Part shown: positions 48,841 through 64,000 of the stretch, piece after piece
How the letters are laid out: each line of letters begins with the position of its first letter
Numbering within the stretch: the first letter of the stretch is position 1
Assembly (NCBI GenBank): GCA_019914995.1
Contig: CM034140.1
Span: forward strand, 1,240,001-1,304,000
DNA length: 64,000 nt
Reading direction: 5' to 3'
Origin: Acanthochlamys bracteata
Lineage: Eukaryota; Streptophyta; Magnoliopsida; Pandanales; Velloziaceae
The notes under the pieces: model-generated
Told to the model about the DNA's origin: nothing
Databases searched by the model: none
The model's input: the letters and a program-made list of their open reading frames with translations, nothing else
Translations under genes and position numbers: made by a program

Positions 48841-48851
48841 TCCGAGAGAAA

Positions 48852-50418
48852 ATGGCGAAATCGTTGCGATCGAAAAGGAAGAAGCGATTGCGGACGTTAC
48901 GGCGCGAAATCGCAGAGCCGTTCTACGACAAAAAGGATGCAGCTAAGCTTGCAGCACTGGAAGCTGCCCTCGCCGCTCCCAAACTCCCCGTCCGGGGCCC
49001 GCCGTCCAACGAGACAGACGCCGCCCCTCCAGTGGAGACTGCCGCCGTAGCCACAGATTCTACTTCAATGGGTATACGCAATTTCCCTTTCTAGCTCTCT
49101 ATTTTGTTGACGATGCTATTCACATTTGTAGATTGTTGGATTTTTTTCTTTGTTGATTGATTAGAATGGGTACTAGGATTCATTGGTGTTCGAAAAGTTT
49201 GGAACTTGAGTAGTTGAATAGAAATGTCTTGTTCGTTTTCCCCTTGTGGTAATTATATGGTGGTTGGTATAGAAATGCTGAAAGAATTCGGTGCTTGGTT
49301 AGTTCTTAGAGTGCATTGTATCACAAGCACGTTTAGAGAAGCAGTTGTGTGAGAGTACAGTGTAGTTGAGTAGTACGAAGCTGCTACCAGAAAATTTTAT
49401 TTCCAGAAGCAATTTGGGCTCATGTGGTTGTGGTGGAAACTGTTTTTGAGTATAGGAGCTTGAAGAGTAGTAATGCTTCCAAAGTTCATTTCTTAATTAC
49501 CTCCTATGTTATTCGCTGTGTCGCTGCATTGTAACAAATAAGGCTTACTCTAGACAGCTTCCAGTAGATGCTATAATTGCTAAGTAGAGTATTCTTGGCG
49601 AGCAAGGCATGGTTTAGTTCAGGTTCTAGTAAGTATTTCTAATATGGTAGTCATAGTTTATTTCTGGTTAGAGTAATTATCTCGAGAACGTGATAATTGG
49701 TTATAAATTTATGGTGCACCATTAGCATGATTGTCTTTCTTTTAAACATTTCATGTTATAATTTTTCCCTATGATAGCAATCATATTCCATGATAAGAAA
49801 AGGATTCAAGTTTCATATGCTTATTAAGAGTAGTGTCCACCGAAAGTTGCTGTAAATTCAGATGCCGTAGGGCTTTAACATGAAAGAATCTTCAAATTTC
49901 ATGGGAGTTGAACCTTTGCATATTACAGCTATGTTGAATTCGCCTTGGACACAGTGCAAAATACCATATTCACCTTTAGGTTATGAGGGACTGCACTTGC
50001 AGAAGATGTGTAGCCTAGTAACCTCTACTGTTACTGGGATGATACATTGACCTTTTGTGTGATAGGATGCATGCTCATAAATGTTATAGCAAACTGTTTG
50101 TTCCATTCTTATGCAGGTAGCATTTGTCTTTTAGATCTGTCTTTAGTTGAGTAATACTGAATATGCAACACACTAGTGGTTATTCCCAATAGATGTTTTG
50201 TAGCGGATGCCTTGTTTGCTTCGTTTTAATCTGAGATATTATTTCAATTCTAAACAGATGTGGAGATGGCTGATGGAAGCCAAGGGTCTAGTGCGCTTCT
50301 AAAGCCTGCTGGTGGCGTGAGTAAGAAGTCAAAGAGGAAATTCAAGCTGAAGAGAGGCAAGGGCAAGGGCAAGGGCAAGGGCAAGGGTAAAGGGAAGATC
50401 AGAAGGAAAAGGATTTAA
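48852..50418 (+). CDS. Small basic nucleolar-type protein, LLPH/DUF2423 family
   Basis: Two exons (48852-49071, 50258-50418) give 126 residues. The N-terminus MAKSLRSKRKKRLRTLRRE is the DUF2423 signature shared with yeast YBL028C and animal LLPH, linked to pre-60S ribosome assembly. The middle is Ala/Pro-rich and low in complexity. The C-terminus KKSKRKFKLKRGKG and its GK repeats are strongly basic, as in nucleolar proteins. The GK run is encoded by a tandem hexamer (aagggc) near 50357-50392 and may vary in length between individuals. The start follows a telo-box leader. A second frame starting at 48817 is only an overlap. The intron of 1186 bases holds no recognised RNA gene. Confidence 0.85.
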
Positions 50419-51034
50419 AAGCCATTATGCAAAGAATAGTAGTTGCTCTATCGCACTTTACATGCAAAGGATAGTAGCTGCTCTACTGCACTTGCTCAGG
50501 ATTGCAGCATCACTGATCTGAAAAATGTTATAATGCAAATGGTCATCGCCTGTCCACTTTCTGCAACTTTCTTTATACCAAAGTTCTATTACTATTGTTT
50601 TTCGCATGTAAAATGAAGAAAATTTTTTATTAGCAACTAAACCGCCTTGGGACAGTAGGTGCTTCTTTTTTTTGTGAAACGTAATCGTTAATATCTGGTG
50701 AAGTTTGTGTAAGAATTTGATCTTACAGAAAGATTGATTTTATTTCCAGAAATCTGGGATTGAATGGGAAATATCTGGAAGCTGGAATGTCTATACTGAA
50801 AAATTAAATGTTGTGATTGGGATGAATTATTGCATCCTTAATTAATGGTGGTGCGCGCCTTGTACGCGTCCTTATACACAGCAGCATATGTACTCCTTGT
50901 GTGACGAATTGACAAACAAACAAAAAAGTCTATCACTGTCTCAGTGGACACACCAGCATATTGCAGCAGCTAATAAAACTCGCTCGATCTCATGTGCCAG
51001 CATCGCCATTAATCAATTTAACTTAACTCCTGCG
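50419..51034. other. Intergenic region, 3' UTR and SSADH promoter
   Basis: Holds the LLPH-like 3' UTR and the promoter and 5' UTR of the following dehydrogenase. An in-frame upstream methionine at 50888 would extend that protein by 49 residues of non-conserved sequence, so it is not preferred. No specific elements identified. Confidence 0.4.
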
Positions 51035-56640
<5,606 letters not shown>

Positions 56641-56754
56641 ACATCAACAGATGCACTCAGAAAATAATGTGGTTGGAGAAACTTTTTAAAGATAGTTTTG
56701 TTGGTTGGTAAGTTCTTAAACGACGGTTGAAGTTGTTTCATCAATAATGCACAT

Positions 56755-57492
56755 CATGGTTGTTAAAATCCCGATTTAAATCTTAAAATCTTACGATTTT
56801 ACGATTTTACATCAACAAAACGATCCTATTTGATACAAGATCCCGATTTTATTTTAAATCTGTAAGATCCCGATTTTAATCCTAAAATCCTTAAGATCTC
56901 GATTTTACTTACGATCTTACGATTTCAGGTTACAAAAAATTTTCATGAATCAGAAGAGCTCTCGAAGATTTTGAATGAAGCTGAAATAGCTAAATAGTTC
57001 GTTTGTAGCGTGTGCAGTTATGTTTAGTTTATTTTGTGAGGAATTTATTATTAGAACAAAATATTTTTTGTATGGTAGTATTTTAAATTATATTTTTTCT
57101 CTTTATTTTGAAGCGATAAAGACGGATTGTCTGATTATATAAGAAATTAGATTTTCTAAATATGGTATAAGTGTACATTTACAAATAATGACATAATATA
57201 TAAAAATATTGTGATAATGAGCTAAATGAATATAAAGAACTATTAATGATATAGTTATCTGAACTATAAATATGAACATTGTTAATCTATTACATTAAGA
57301 TGAAATATCAAAAAATTATATATTTAATTTTCAGCAATTTTAATAAGTACTATTTAAATTTTTAAAAACAATAAATAAATTTGTAAAAAAAATATCGAAA
57401 AGTAAAATCTTACGATTTTACTTAAACTCCCGATTTTACGATCCTACACAAGCGAAACGATCCTACATAAAATCCCGATCCTGACAATCTTG
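56755..57492. mobile_element. Non-autonomous hAT-like DNA transposon
   Basis: A 738-base segment flanked by the 8-base direct repeat ATGCACAT (56747-56754 and 57493-57500). Terminal inverted repeats are imperfect: the left end catggttgttaaaatcccga aligns with the complement of the right end, about 15 of 22 bases matching. Both ends carry clusters of cttacgattttac, aacgatccta and aaaatcccgat words, a subterminal-motif pattern usual for hAT elements. The AT-rich core (about 57000-57400) has no transposase. It inserted about 115 bases past the SSADH stop, so it may lie in that gene's 3' UTR. Confidence 0.75.
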
Positions 57493-59119
57493 ATGCACAT
57501 GATATCACAATAGAGCTTCCCAAGTTGAGGTAAATAAGCTGATTTTCAGAGGACATGTTTCTTTCCTACTACTAGGGAATGGAAGACAAATTGTCTTATG
57601 TTTTCTGTTTGCAGTTTACATCATTTGGCTTGAATATCTATTCATTCCGAGCTTGATCATTGTGGGCAGGATTGGAGACAATTAGTCTTGGAATTTAGCG
57701 GATCTAGCTTAAGAGAAACTCGCAGAATAAATGTACCCGGTTTTATTGGTGATTCTTGATCTTGTTTACATATGTAGTTACCATGTCAAGAGTAGATGAG
57801 CCGTCAGAGGCTTTTTAAAGAGTTCTATTCAGATTTTGTTTACATATTTAACTCAATCTCTTGTAAACAAATCGCTTATCGATGCCTTTACATGTCTGAA
57901 ACTGCAGGTTCCTCAAAAGCAAACTAGCTTATAGGTTTCATTCGCAACAGACTCATGAGGAAATATCAACTAAAAAGAAAGGTTATTATATAAAACATCA
58001 GCGTTGTCGTTCATTAAAAAAAAAAAGCATTAGATAAAACATCTCCAAGAAGCTAGACATAAAAGGAGTTATTTTATATGAAGAGAATCATTGTTTGCTG
58101 ATAAAGAGCATCTATCCCTTCATTTCCTATGTCTGCTTAAAATCTAAGCTAACTAGATTGAGCCAATCAATGATTAATATTTGTTTATTATATTCATGAT
58201 TTGAGCTCAAGGATGAACAACTTTAACACGGCTGTTTAATTAGTTAGTTTCTTTTGCTTTTAATTGTATAATTTTGTTTAGCTTAGTATTAAACTATTAC
58301 GGCGGAAACTTTCCACGGGTATCATTATTTAAGACAATCTATTTCTTTTTTTTCTTTTTTGGTTTGGTAGATGAAGTTTATATTATGCTGGTAAGGACAA
58401 ACAAGTTCATGGTGTATTTTTGGGCTTTGATAGTTTTTTAAAAGTGAATTATTAGAATTGAGTTTTTAAAAATAGCGTTGCTAGAAACGATGTATTATTT
58501 TTGTATTAAAAATTGAGTTAGAACTAATTTTTTTTATAATAAAAAATAAATTAGAATTAATTTTATAGTAGAAAAAATAACTTTCGTGTTCAAAGAACGC
58601 ACCCTAATTGCTAGAAATTAATAAAACATTCAGATATTCTTTTTTGAGTAACTCAAGTAATAATGCTTTCTTCAAGCCTTTATAATTTAATTTTTTAATA
58701 AAAAATTATTTTTAATTTATTTTCAGGTATACAAAAGAATAATAATAAGTCATTCCAACTTATTTTTTTTCAAAATAATACACAAATATTATTCACAATA
58801 ATTTACTTTCAGTAACTCATTTTTTATAACCTATTTTTAACTTAACAAAACACACCTCAAAAATGTGTGAGTAAATCTTTCAGATTGATATTGAAAATTA
58901 ATGAATTATATCTAAAAGTGTTAGTATGTATAGTAGTTAAAATAAATAAGAAAATTAAAGATAAAAAAAAAGAATCCTTGGGTTAATTGTGAAAGAAGAA
59001 AGCATCTATTCCCTTGCAGAATGGGACAACTATTATTCCTTCATTTCTATCTTTATAACTTTATTCATATATATTAACAAACGATACAACATATCATAAC
59101 ATAAACATATACATAGATC

Positions 59120-59280
59120 ATATTTGGCAGAGCGTTTAAGAATTTAAAAAAAAAACTTTTTCCTAAATAATTTAAGAATTTATTTCAAAATTTAAAAAAT
59201 ATAAACCAATTCTACGTTATAAAATTTTATTATTAGTTTTGTTGTTTTTTTAATAAAAATTACAGCTTAGTAAATCTAAA
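59120..59280. repeat. AT-rich MITE-like repeat (copy 8)
   Basis: Starts near tttggcagagcgtttaag and consists of A- then T-rich tracts ending near aatttacagc. Resembles the other AT-rich copies. Boundaries uncertain. Confidence 0.35.
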
Positions 59281-59879
59281 TCTTTCTCATAATATAATTC
59301 TCTCTATGAGTGTGACAACAAAGAAAACCGAAAAAGAAAAAAAAAACTTTATTTATTTAATTTCCCTGGTAGCTTTATTTTTCTCGTCTTGTTTTTATTT
59401 TTATTTTTAAATGAACAATGATTTCTATATATAGAGATAAGAATTTTTTTTGAATTTATATGCATGAATTTGGTAATACGAATTAATTAAATGACGTAAA
59501 CATTATTGTTAGAAAGACAATCTTCTGATCTATATCTTCCGAATAATGCTACATCAATTTATTCCAAACATTCCTTTGATTTTTAAGATAACAAGAAATT
59601 GATATTTGAGCAGAAAAGGTTAATGGTCCCCTAAGGACGTTTGTGAATATTATGAAATAAAATTTTTATAAACTATTATTAGTTTAAATAAACTTTATTT
59701 TATATTATATATGTACATATATCAAAATTGTGATATATAAATTTTTTAAATTTTAATATACAAATTATTAAAATATAAATTTATTAAAATAATAAGTAAT
59801 TCAAAAGCTCCAATGAACGTTTCCCATGGATCATTTTGTTGCATGCATTTGTTTGTACTATCGGTTATGATCAAAATAA

Positions 59880-60060
59880 TAATAATAATATTTGGTTTTA
59901 TTTTTGTACTTATTTTTATTCAAATTTTTTATTTTATAATATTTTATCAATATTTTAAAAAATAAAATTTTACATTACAAAATTTTATTTTTAAATAAGA
60001 ATAAAATACATTTTATTTTAAAAAGATTGTTTTCAGAAGCATTCTCAAATACATGTTTAC
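59880..60060. repeat. AT-rich MITE-like repeat (copy 9)
   Basis: Starts near aatatttggttttatttttg and ends with gattgttttcagaagcattc, the same end-word (aagcattt/c) seen at copies 2 and 5. Body of complementary T and A tracts. Edges approximate. Confidence 0.45.
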
Positions 60061-60649
60061 TTTTACTAATGATTCGAAATAATTTTTTAGAAATAATTTA
60101 TTATATTTAATTAATGTTATAAGTTTATTGTTTAATAATTTATTATTTATTTATTTTTAGAAACTTATTTTTCAATAAATAAACACGTTTACAAGAAAAT
60201 ATACATGGGTACATTTCTTTATTTTTTTTCTTTCAAAAATACTATTGTTATTGCATGTTAGAAAGCTCTCCATTCTCTATCTATCTCTCTTCTTTTGGCA
60301 AAGGAAATTTGGAAGGGTTTTCTAGTCGGTGGCTTTCGCCTTTTCTGATCATGATCATTTTAGAATAAAAAGATCTCTCCACTACATGGAAGATTGCAAG
60401 ATCTAGAGCTGGCACTAGTAGTAGTTTTAGTTTCTCAGAGAGATCTAGAAAGAGAATTAAAGAGTTAATTAGCAGGTGATCCAAAGATATATATGTCTCT
60501 ATAATTAATAGGTAGATAAGATGTTTTTTTTTTTTTGGTTTGTTTTTAGAACCTCTCTGATGAACTAACCTTATTCTTGTTCTTGATGAATCTCTTCAGT
60601 AACTCGATCTACAGCGTGAGAAATTAAAAGAGATCGAATAGAATTTTTA

Positions 60650-60670
60650 ATGTTCCACTCAAACAATTAA
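60650..60670 (+). other. Short upstream ORF (MFHSNN) in APL leader
   Basis: ATG at 60650, six codons and TAA at 60668-60670. The MFHS opening is the conserved beginning of APL proteins in other dicots, but here it is out of frame with the rest of the gene by one base. See the finding on the APL start. Confidence 0.7.
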
Positions 60671-60725
60671 GGCTACGGCGACGAAGGCGGCAACGACAAC
60701 TACGACTACAACTACTTGTAGTGCT

Positions 60726-62400
60726 ATGAATTCTTCTCATCACCATCACGAGAGAGCTAGCAGTATGTGTGTTCAAGGAGATTCAGGTCTTGTTCTTACA
60801 ACTGATCCTAAGCCTCGACTTCGTTGGACTGTTGAGCTTCATGATCGATTTGTTGATGCTGTCGCTCAGCTCGGTGGACCTGATAGTACTGCTACTTAAT
60901 CTCTGATCAGATGTGTTTGTTCATTTCGAAGATGCATGGTAATCAATTGATTTACTTGTTAAAATTGGCTTAATTTATATTGTAGAGGCAACACCGAAGA
61001 CGATCATGAGAGTTATGGGTGTTAAAGGACTCACTCTGTATCATCTCAAGAGTCACTTGCAGGTAATTAAAATCAATTAATTCTGACTTTAATTTTATTT
61101 AAATTTCTTTTCTTTTTACGTTATTATTGCAAATGATCATTTGATATACTGCTGCAGAAATTCAGATTAGGGAAACAACCGCACAAAGAATTCAACGATC
61201 ACTCGGTTAAAGAAGGTGATAATTATATATATAATTCTTATTTTAATTAATATTATATCTAGTATTGTTTCTAAAAAGTATAGACTTTTGAAAAATTATG
61301 AATGTGTATATGATGATCTGTTCATGCAGCAGCAGCATTAGAAATGCAAAGGAATGCCGCGAGTTCTTCTTGTATGATGGGTCGAACGATGAACGTTGAG
61401 TAAGCTACAAATTAAACACACTAGTTTTTTTTTCCTTAAATTTTCTTCTTGTAATTTCTTGCACTGATAAATTTGCTCTAATTATGTTTGAATTAATACT
61501 TTATGTACATGTTTCAGTAGAAGTGTTCATATCAATGAGGCACTTAGGATGCAGATGGAAGTTCAGAGAAGGTTGCATGAACAACTAGAGGTAATTAATC
61601 AATTAATTCTCATTATCAATTCGATCACAAAGAACTTATGAAAAATGTCATCTTTCACAGTTTAGAAGTTTTCTACGATAAGTATATATATGTATTATCA
61701 GGTTCAGAAACACCTTCAGATGCGAATCGAAGCACAAGGGAAGTACATGCAATCAATACTAGAGAAAGCATGCCAAACACTTGCAGGTGATCAAAACATG
61801 GCAGCAGGAGCTGGAAACTACGACAAGAATACAGGATCATTTGGCAATCAAACGGCCGCAGTACTCACGGAATATATTCCTTCTGCCGGATCTCCTATCG
61901 ACAGCTTCCCATCTCTTCAAGATCTCAATATTTATTCTGGTAGTGGAGATCATCTTGGTTTACTGCAGGAACTTGATCATCATGGATTAATCTTGACTGC
62001 TACACTCGGAAAGAAAAAATTGAATCCGTATAGTTCAAACGGAAAGAGTCCGATGATCTGGGCAGATGACTTAAGGTTGCAAGATCTTGGTACATCAGCA
62101 GCAGCAGCAGCAGAAGGTTCAAAAAGTGATCACCACCTTCATCATCATCATCATCAGTTTGAAATTGCACCAACTGTGATTGATACTCCAGGTATTGATG
62201 ATATGGAATCAATGGCGGAATTCTACGAGGCAAAGCCGGTTCTTTCAGGAGAGAGCAGTGATCAGAAGAAGCTTGAAAGACCGTCGCCTAGAAGAGTTCC
62301 ACTTCACGGTACCGATCAAAGAGTTGGTTCTACATCTACTCCGACGATGATTCGCGGAGCTGCTTCTGTACAGCAAACTAGGAACTTATCGTATGGGTGA
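60726..62400 (+). CDS. APL: MYB-CC (GARP) transcription factor APL, phloem identity
   Basis: Nuclear DNA-binding protein that specifies phloem and companion-cell/sieve-element identity. Six exons join in phase: 60726-60885, 60986-61062, 61158-61215, 61330-61399, 61518-61590, 61702-62400, giving 378 residues. The GARP/MYB domain (about 31-85) holds PKPRLRWTVELHDRF and GLTLYHLKSHLQKFRLGKQ. The LHEQLE coiled-coil (about 133-165, MEVQRRLHEQLE then MRIEAQGKYMQ) defines MYB-CC. APL-specific wording: MCVQGDSGLVLTTD at the start, ILEKACQTLAG, SLQDLNIYSG, LERPSPRRVPL. The C-terminal region has Ala and His runs encoded by (agc)n and (cat)n repeats. The start at 60726 is the first in-frame ATG, but the conserved family start lies upstream at 60650 in another frame. 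Confidence 0.9.
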
Positions 62401-64000
62401 GAGCTAGCTTATACATTTTGGGAAATTTTGAGTCTGCAATTAATCGCTGATGGAATAAGTGATTGGAGTTTAGTGACTAATCCTAACTAGAATTAGCTAG
62501 GGTTTGTTATCTTTCATTATATACACTTACTGCAAAAAAAACATTCATTATGTTAATTTGAGTATGATGAGAACATTATTCTCTTGCATGCTTTATTTCA
62601 TATTGTTTATTGATCATATAATTACTATTCTTAACTTTCTTATATAGTTTTCTTGTTTGTTAATGCATGCTTTCGAGTTAGTTATTGTGATACTTAATTA
62701 CCATGATACCATCACCATGCATGCAATGCATGCATTATTTGCTCTTTCATATATACATATATTTTTGTGTTCAAAGTAATATGCACTAAAAAAGTATGTT
62801 CCAGTTAGCACGTGTTTTAAATATCTATAATTGAGTTTCGTGAATGTGAAAATTAAGAATTAGAATTTTTTGAAAAATAAAATAGAAGTGAAATTCAGTA
62901 TTTGTGTTTCAGTTTGAAAGTATGTTAAAAATTGAACAATATAATTGTAATTGAAAAGTGTGTGAATAAAAAAATTGAAACTGAAATTCCGTATGTGGAA
63001 ATAAAATTCTAAATTTTTTATGTAATTAAAATTTATGAACTATTCGAAACTCAAAAGCTCGACAAAAAAAATAGAGTTACGGCCGGTCCGGGCGTTTGAA
63101 ACATGCACTTAATGGATTGCTTGTGCAATGTGGATCTGGGATTCCTGGGCATGCATATGCATTGAAGCGAGAAATGGAAAAAGAGAAAGTGGAGCGGTGC
63201 TCTTTATTGGTAACTGAGACAACAATGTTGTAATGCAGCTAGCAAGATAACAGTAACAGCAAGGAAGGAAAGAGATATATCGATAGATCACCATCAGATA
63301 AAGAAACAAAGGTGAAGGGAAAATATATAAATATGTAGGGGAAACAACTGCTCTAGCTAGCTACTACTGCGCAGCTGCAGCTGCGTGCACGCAGTTCGAT
63401 GCATGGAAATGGGAGAGTACGTACCGTCGTAACGTGCTGCTTGTCCCGAGGAAGCTTCTCTGAAGAAGCTGAACAATTACTGCTAGCTAGCTCTGCAGGT
63501 TTGTTGTATATAATTTCAAACTTTGAAGTAGATGAAGAACTTAAAAAAGTTTTCCAGTACGTACTTCATCATCCAGATAGAGATTCATTTGTTCGATGAT
63601 GATGATGATAAAAGTTTAATAGAAAGAGCGAGCGCAAGCCTTGGATTCTGTTTGGTGGCCTGCGGAAGAAAGAAGAAAAGTGGTAACGGATTCGAGATAA
63701 GAAAGACTACAAATGTGTGCGTTAAGGTAAGAGGGGGTAGGGAAGCTTCGCTGCTAGCTTCATTCTTTTTTCTTTCTTGATCTGAACGGAATGGTCCAGC
63801 AGTGCATACCTGCAGGTGCTGCATTTGCATATACTTTTGATTAGCCTTTAATCGAATTACGTTATTTCATGTCCTGAAACTTTTGATTTTCAATTATCCG
63901 ACAAAATAGAGAATTTTATGTCACAGATTGTTACACACTCTCCTTTCCCTGACGAAAGAGGAGATATTTGATAGTACTTATTAAAAAAAATTAATAAAAA
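62401..64000. other. Region downstream of APL with no confident gene
   Basis: The first several hundred bases are the APL 3' UTR and flank. An AT-rich A/T-tract stretch lies at about 62820-63060. From 63100 to 63800 base composition rises, and there are short plus- and minus-strand frames (for example 63399-63599), gctagctag palindromes and a (gat)n run near 63594, but no protein family or RNA that I recognise. It may be the edge of a gene beyond the window or a non-coding transcript. Confidence 0.4.

Larger units (their letters stand above)
46701..48851. other. Repeat-textured intergenic region ending in the LLPH-like promoter
   Basis: No coding potential. It is made of a loosely repeating motif (ttgcagaaaa followed by acacccc-like words, see findings) interrupted by an AT-rich block at about 47380-47840. 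The last 60 bases carry telo-box motifs of the downstream gene. Confidence 0.5.
56641..60725. other. 4 kb AT-rich intergenic region upstream of APL
   Basis: No gene. It contains the hAT-like element at 56755-57492, several AT-rich MITE-like stretches (about 58430-58620, 59120-59280, 59625-59800, 59880-60060), and the APL promoter and 5' UTR towards its right end. A short upstream reading frame of APL is listed separately. Confidence 0.5.

Noticed and set aside
50888..51034. Upstream in-frame start for SSADH at 50888
   Set aside because: The 49 added residues are not like a presequence, while the start at 51035 gives a typical mitochondrial one.

Overview
The window is nuclear DNA of a eudicot plant, probably a rosid; I cannot name the species. 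The evidence is intron-rich genes with GT-AG junctions, AT-rich intergenic DNA, and plant-specific families (a BCHC-type BEACH protein, a VIN3/VRN5-type PHD protein, an RLCK-VI kinase, a CER2/CER26-type BAHD protein and the MYB-CC factor APL). Gene models were rebuilt by joining exons by hand, checking splice dinucleotides and codon phase at every junction. I found no operon, phage, CRISPR array or rRNA.

Layout. 156-12548 (+): the 3' four fifths of a large BEACH/WD40 protein gene whose start lies left of the window. 14259-16285 (+): a decayed coproporphyrinogen III oxidase copy that still has introns. 17055-19097 (-): signal recognition particle receptor subunit beta. 19664-21961 (+): a small type I membrane protein of unknown function, head-to-head with the previous gene. 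21962-26361: gene-poor, AT-rich DNA. 26362-29246 (+): a receptor-like cytoplasmic kinase. 30655-37354 (-): a VIN3/VRN5-like Polycomb-associated PHD protein with a 3.6 kb intron. 37869-37941 (-): tRNA-Ala(CGC). 38059-38592: a hAT-like non-autonomous transposon with an 8 bp target duplication. 39421-39556: a 48 bp tandem repeat. 41767-44676 (+): a CER26-like BAHD protein. 45040-46700 (-): a fructose-1,6-bisphosphatase pseudogene. 48852-50418 (+): a small basic LLPH/DUF2423 nucleolar-type protein. 51035-56640 (+): mitochondrial succinate-semialdehyde dehydrogenase in 20 exons, three of whose introns appear to begin with GC. 56755-57492: a second hAT-like element. 60726-62400 (+): the phloem-identity factor APL. 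62401-64000: no confident gene.

The genes are ordinary eukaryotic neighbours with no shared pathway: vesicle and membrane trafficking, ER targeting, kinase signalling, vernalization-type chromatin silencing, cuticular wax, GABA catabolism and vascular development. I see no undescribed multi-gene system. The best leads are the three GC-AG introns in one gene, a probable one-base disruption of the conserved APL N-terminus, two intron-bearing pseudogenes of (probably) plastid enzymes, two hAT-like insertions with intact 8 bp duplications, and a degenerate repeat field upstream of the LLPH-like gene.
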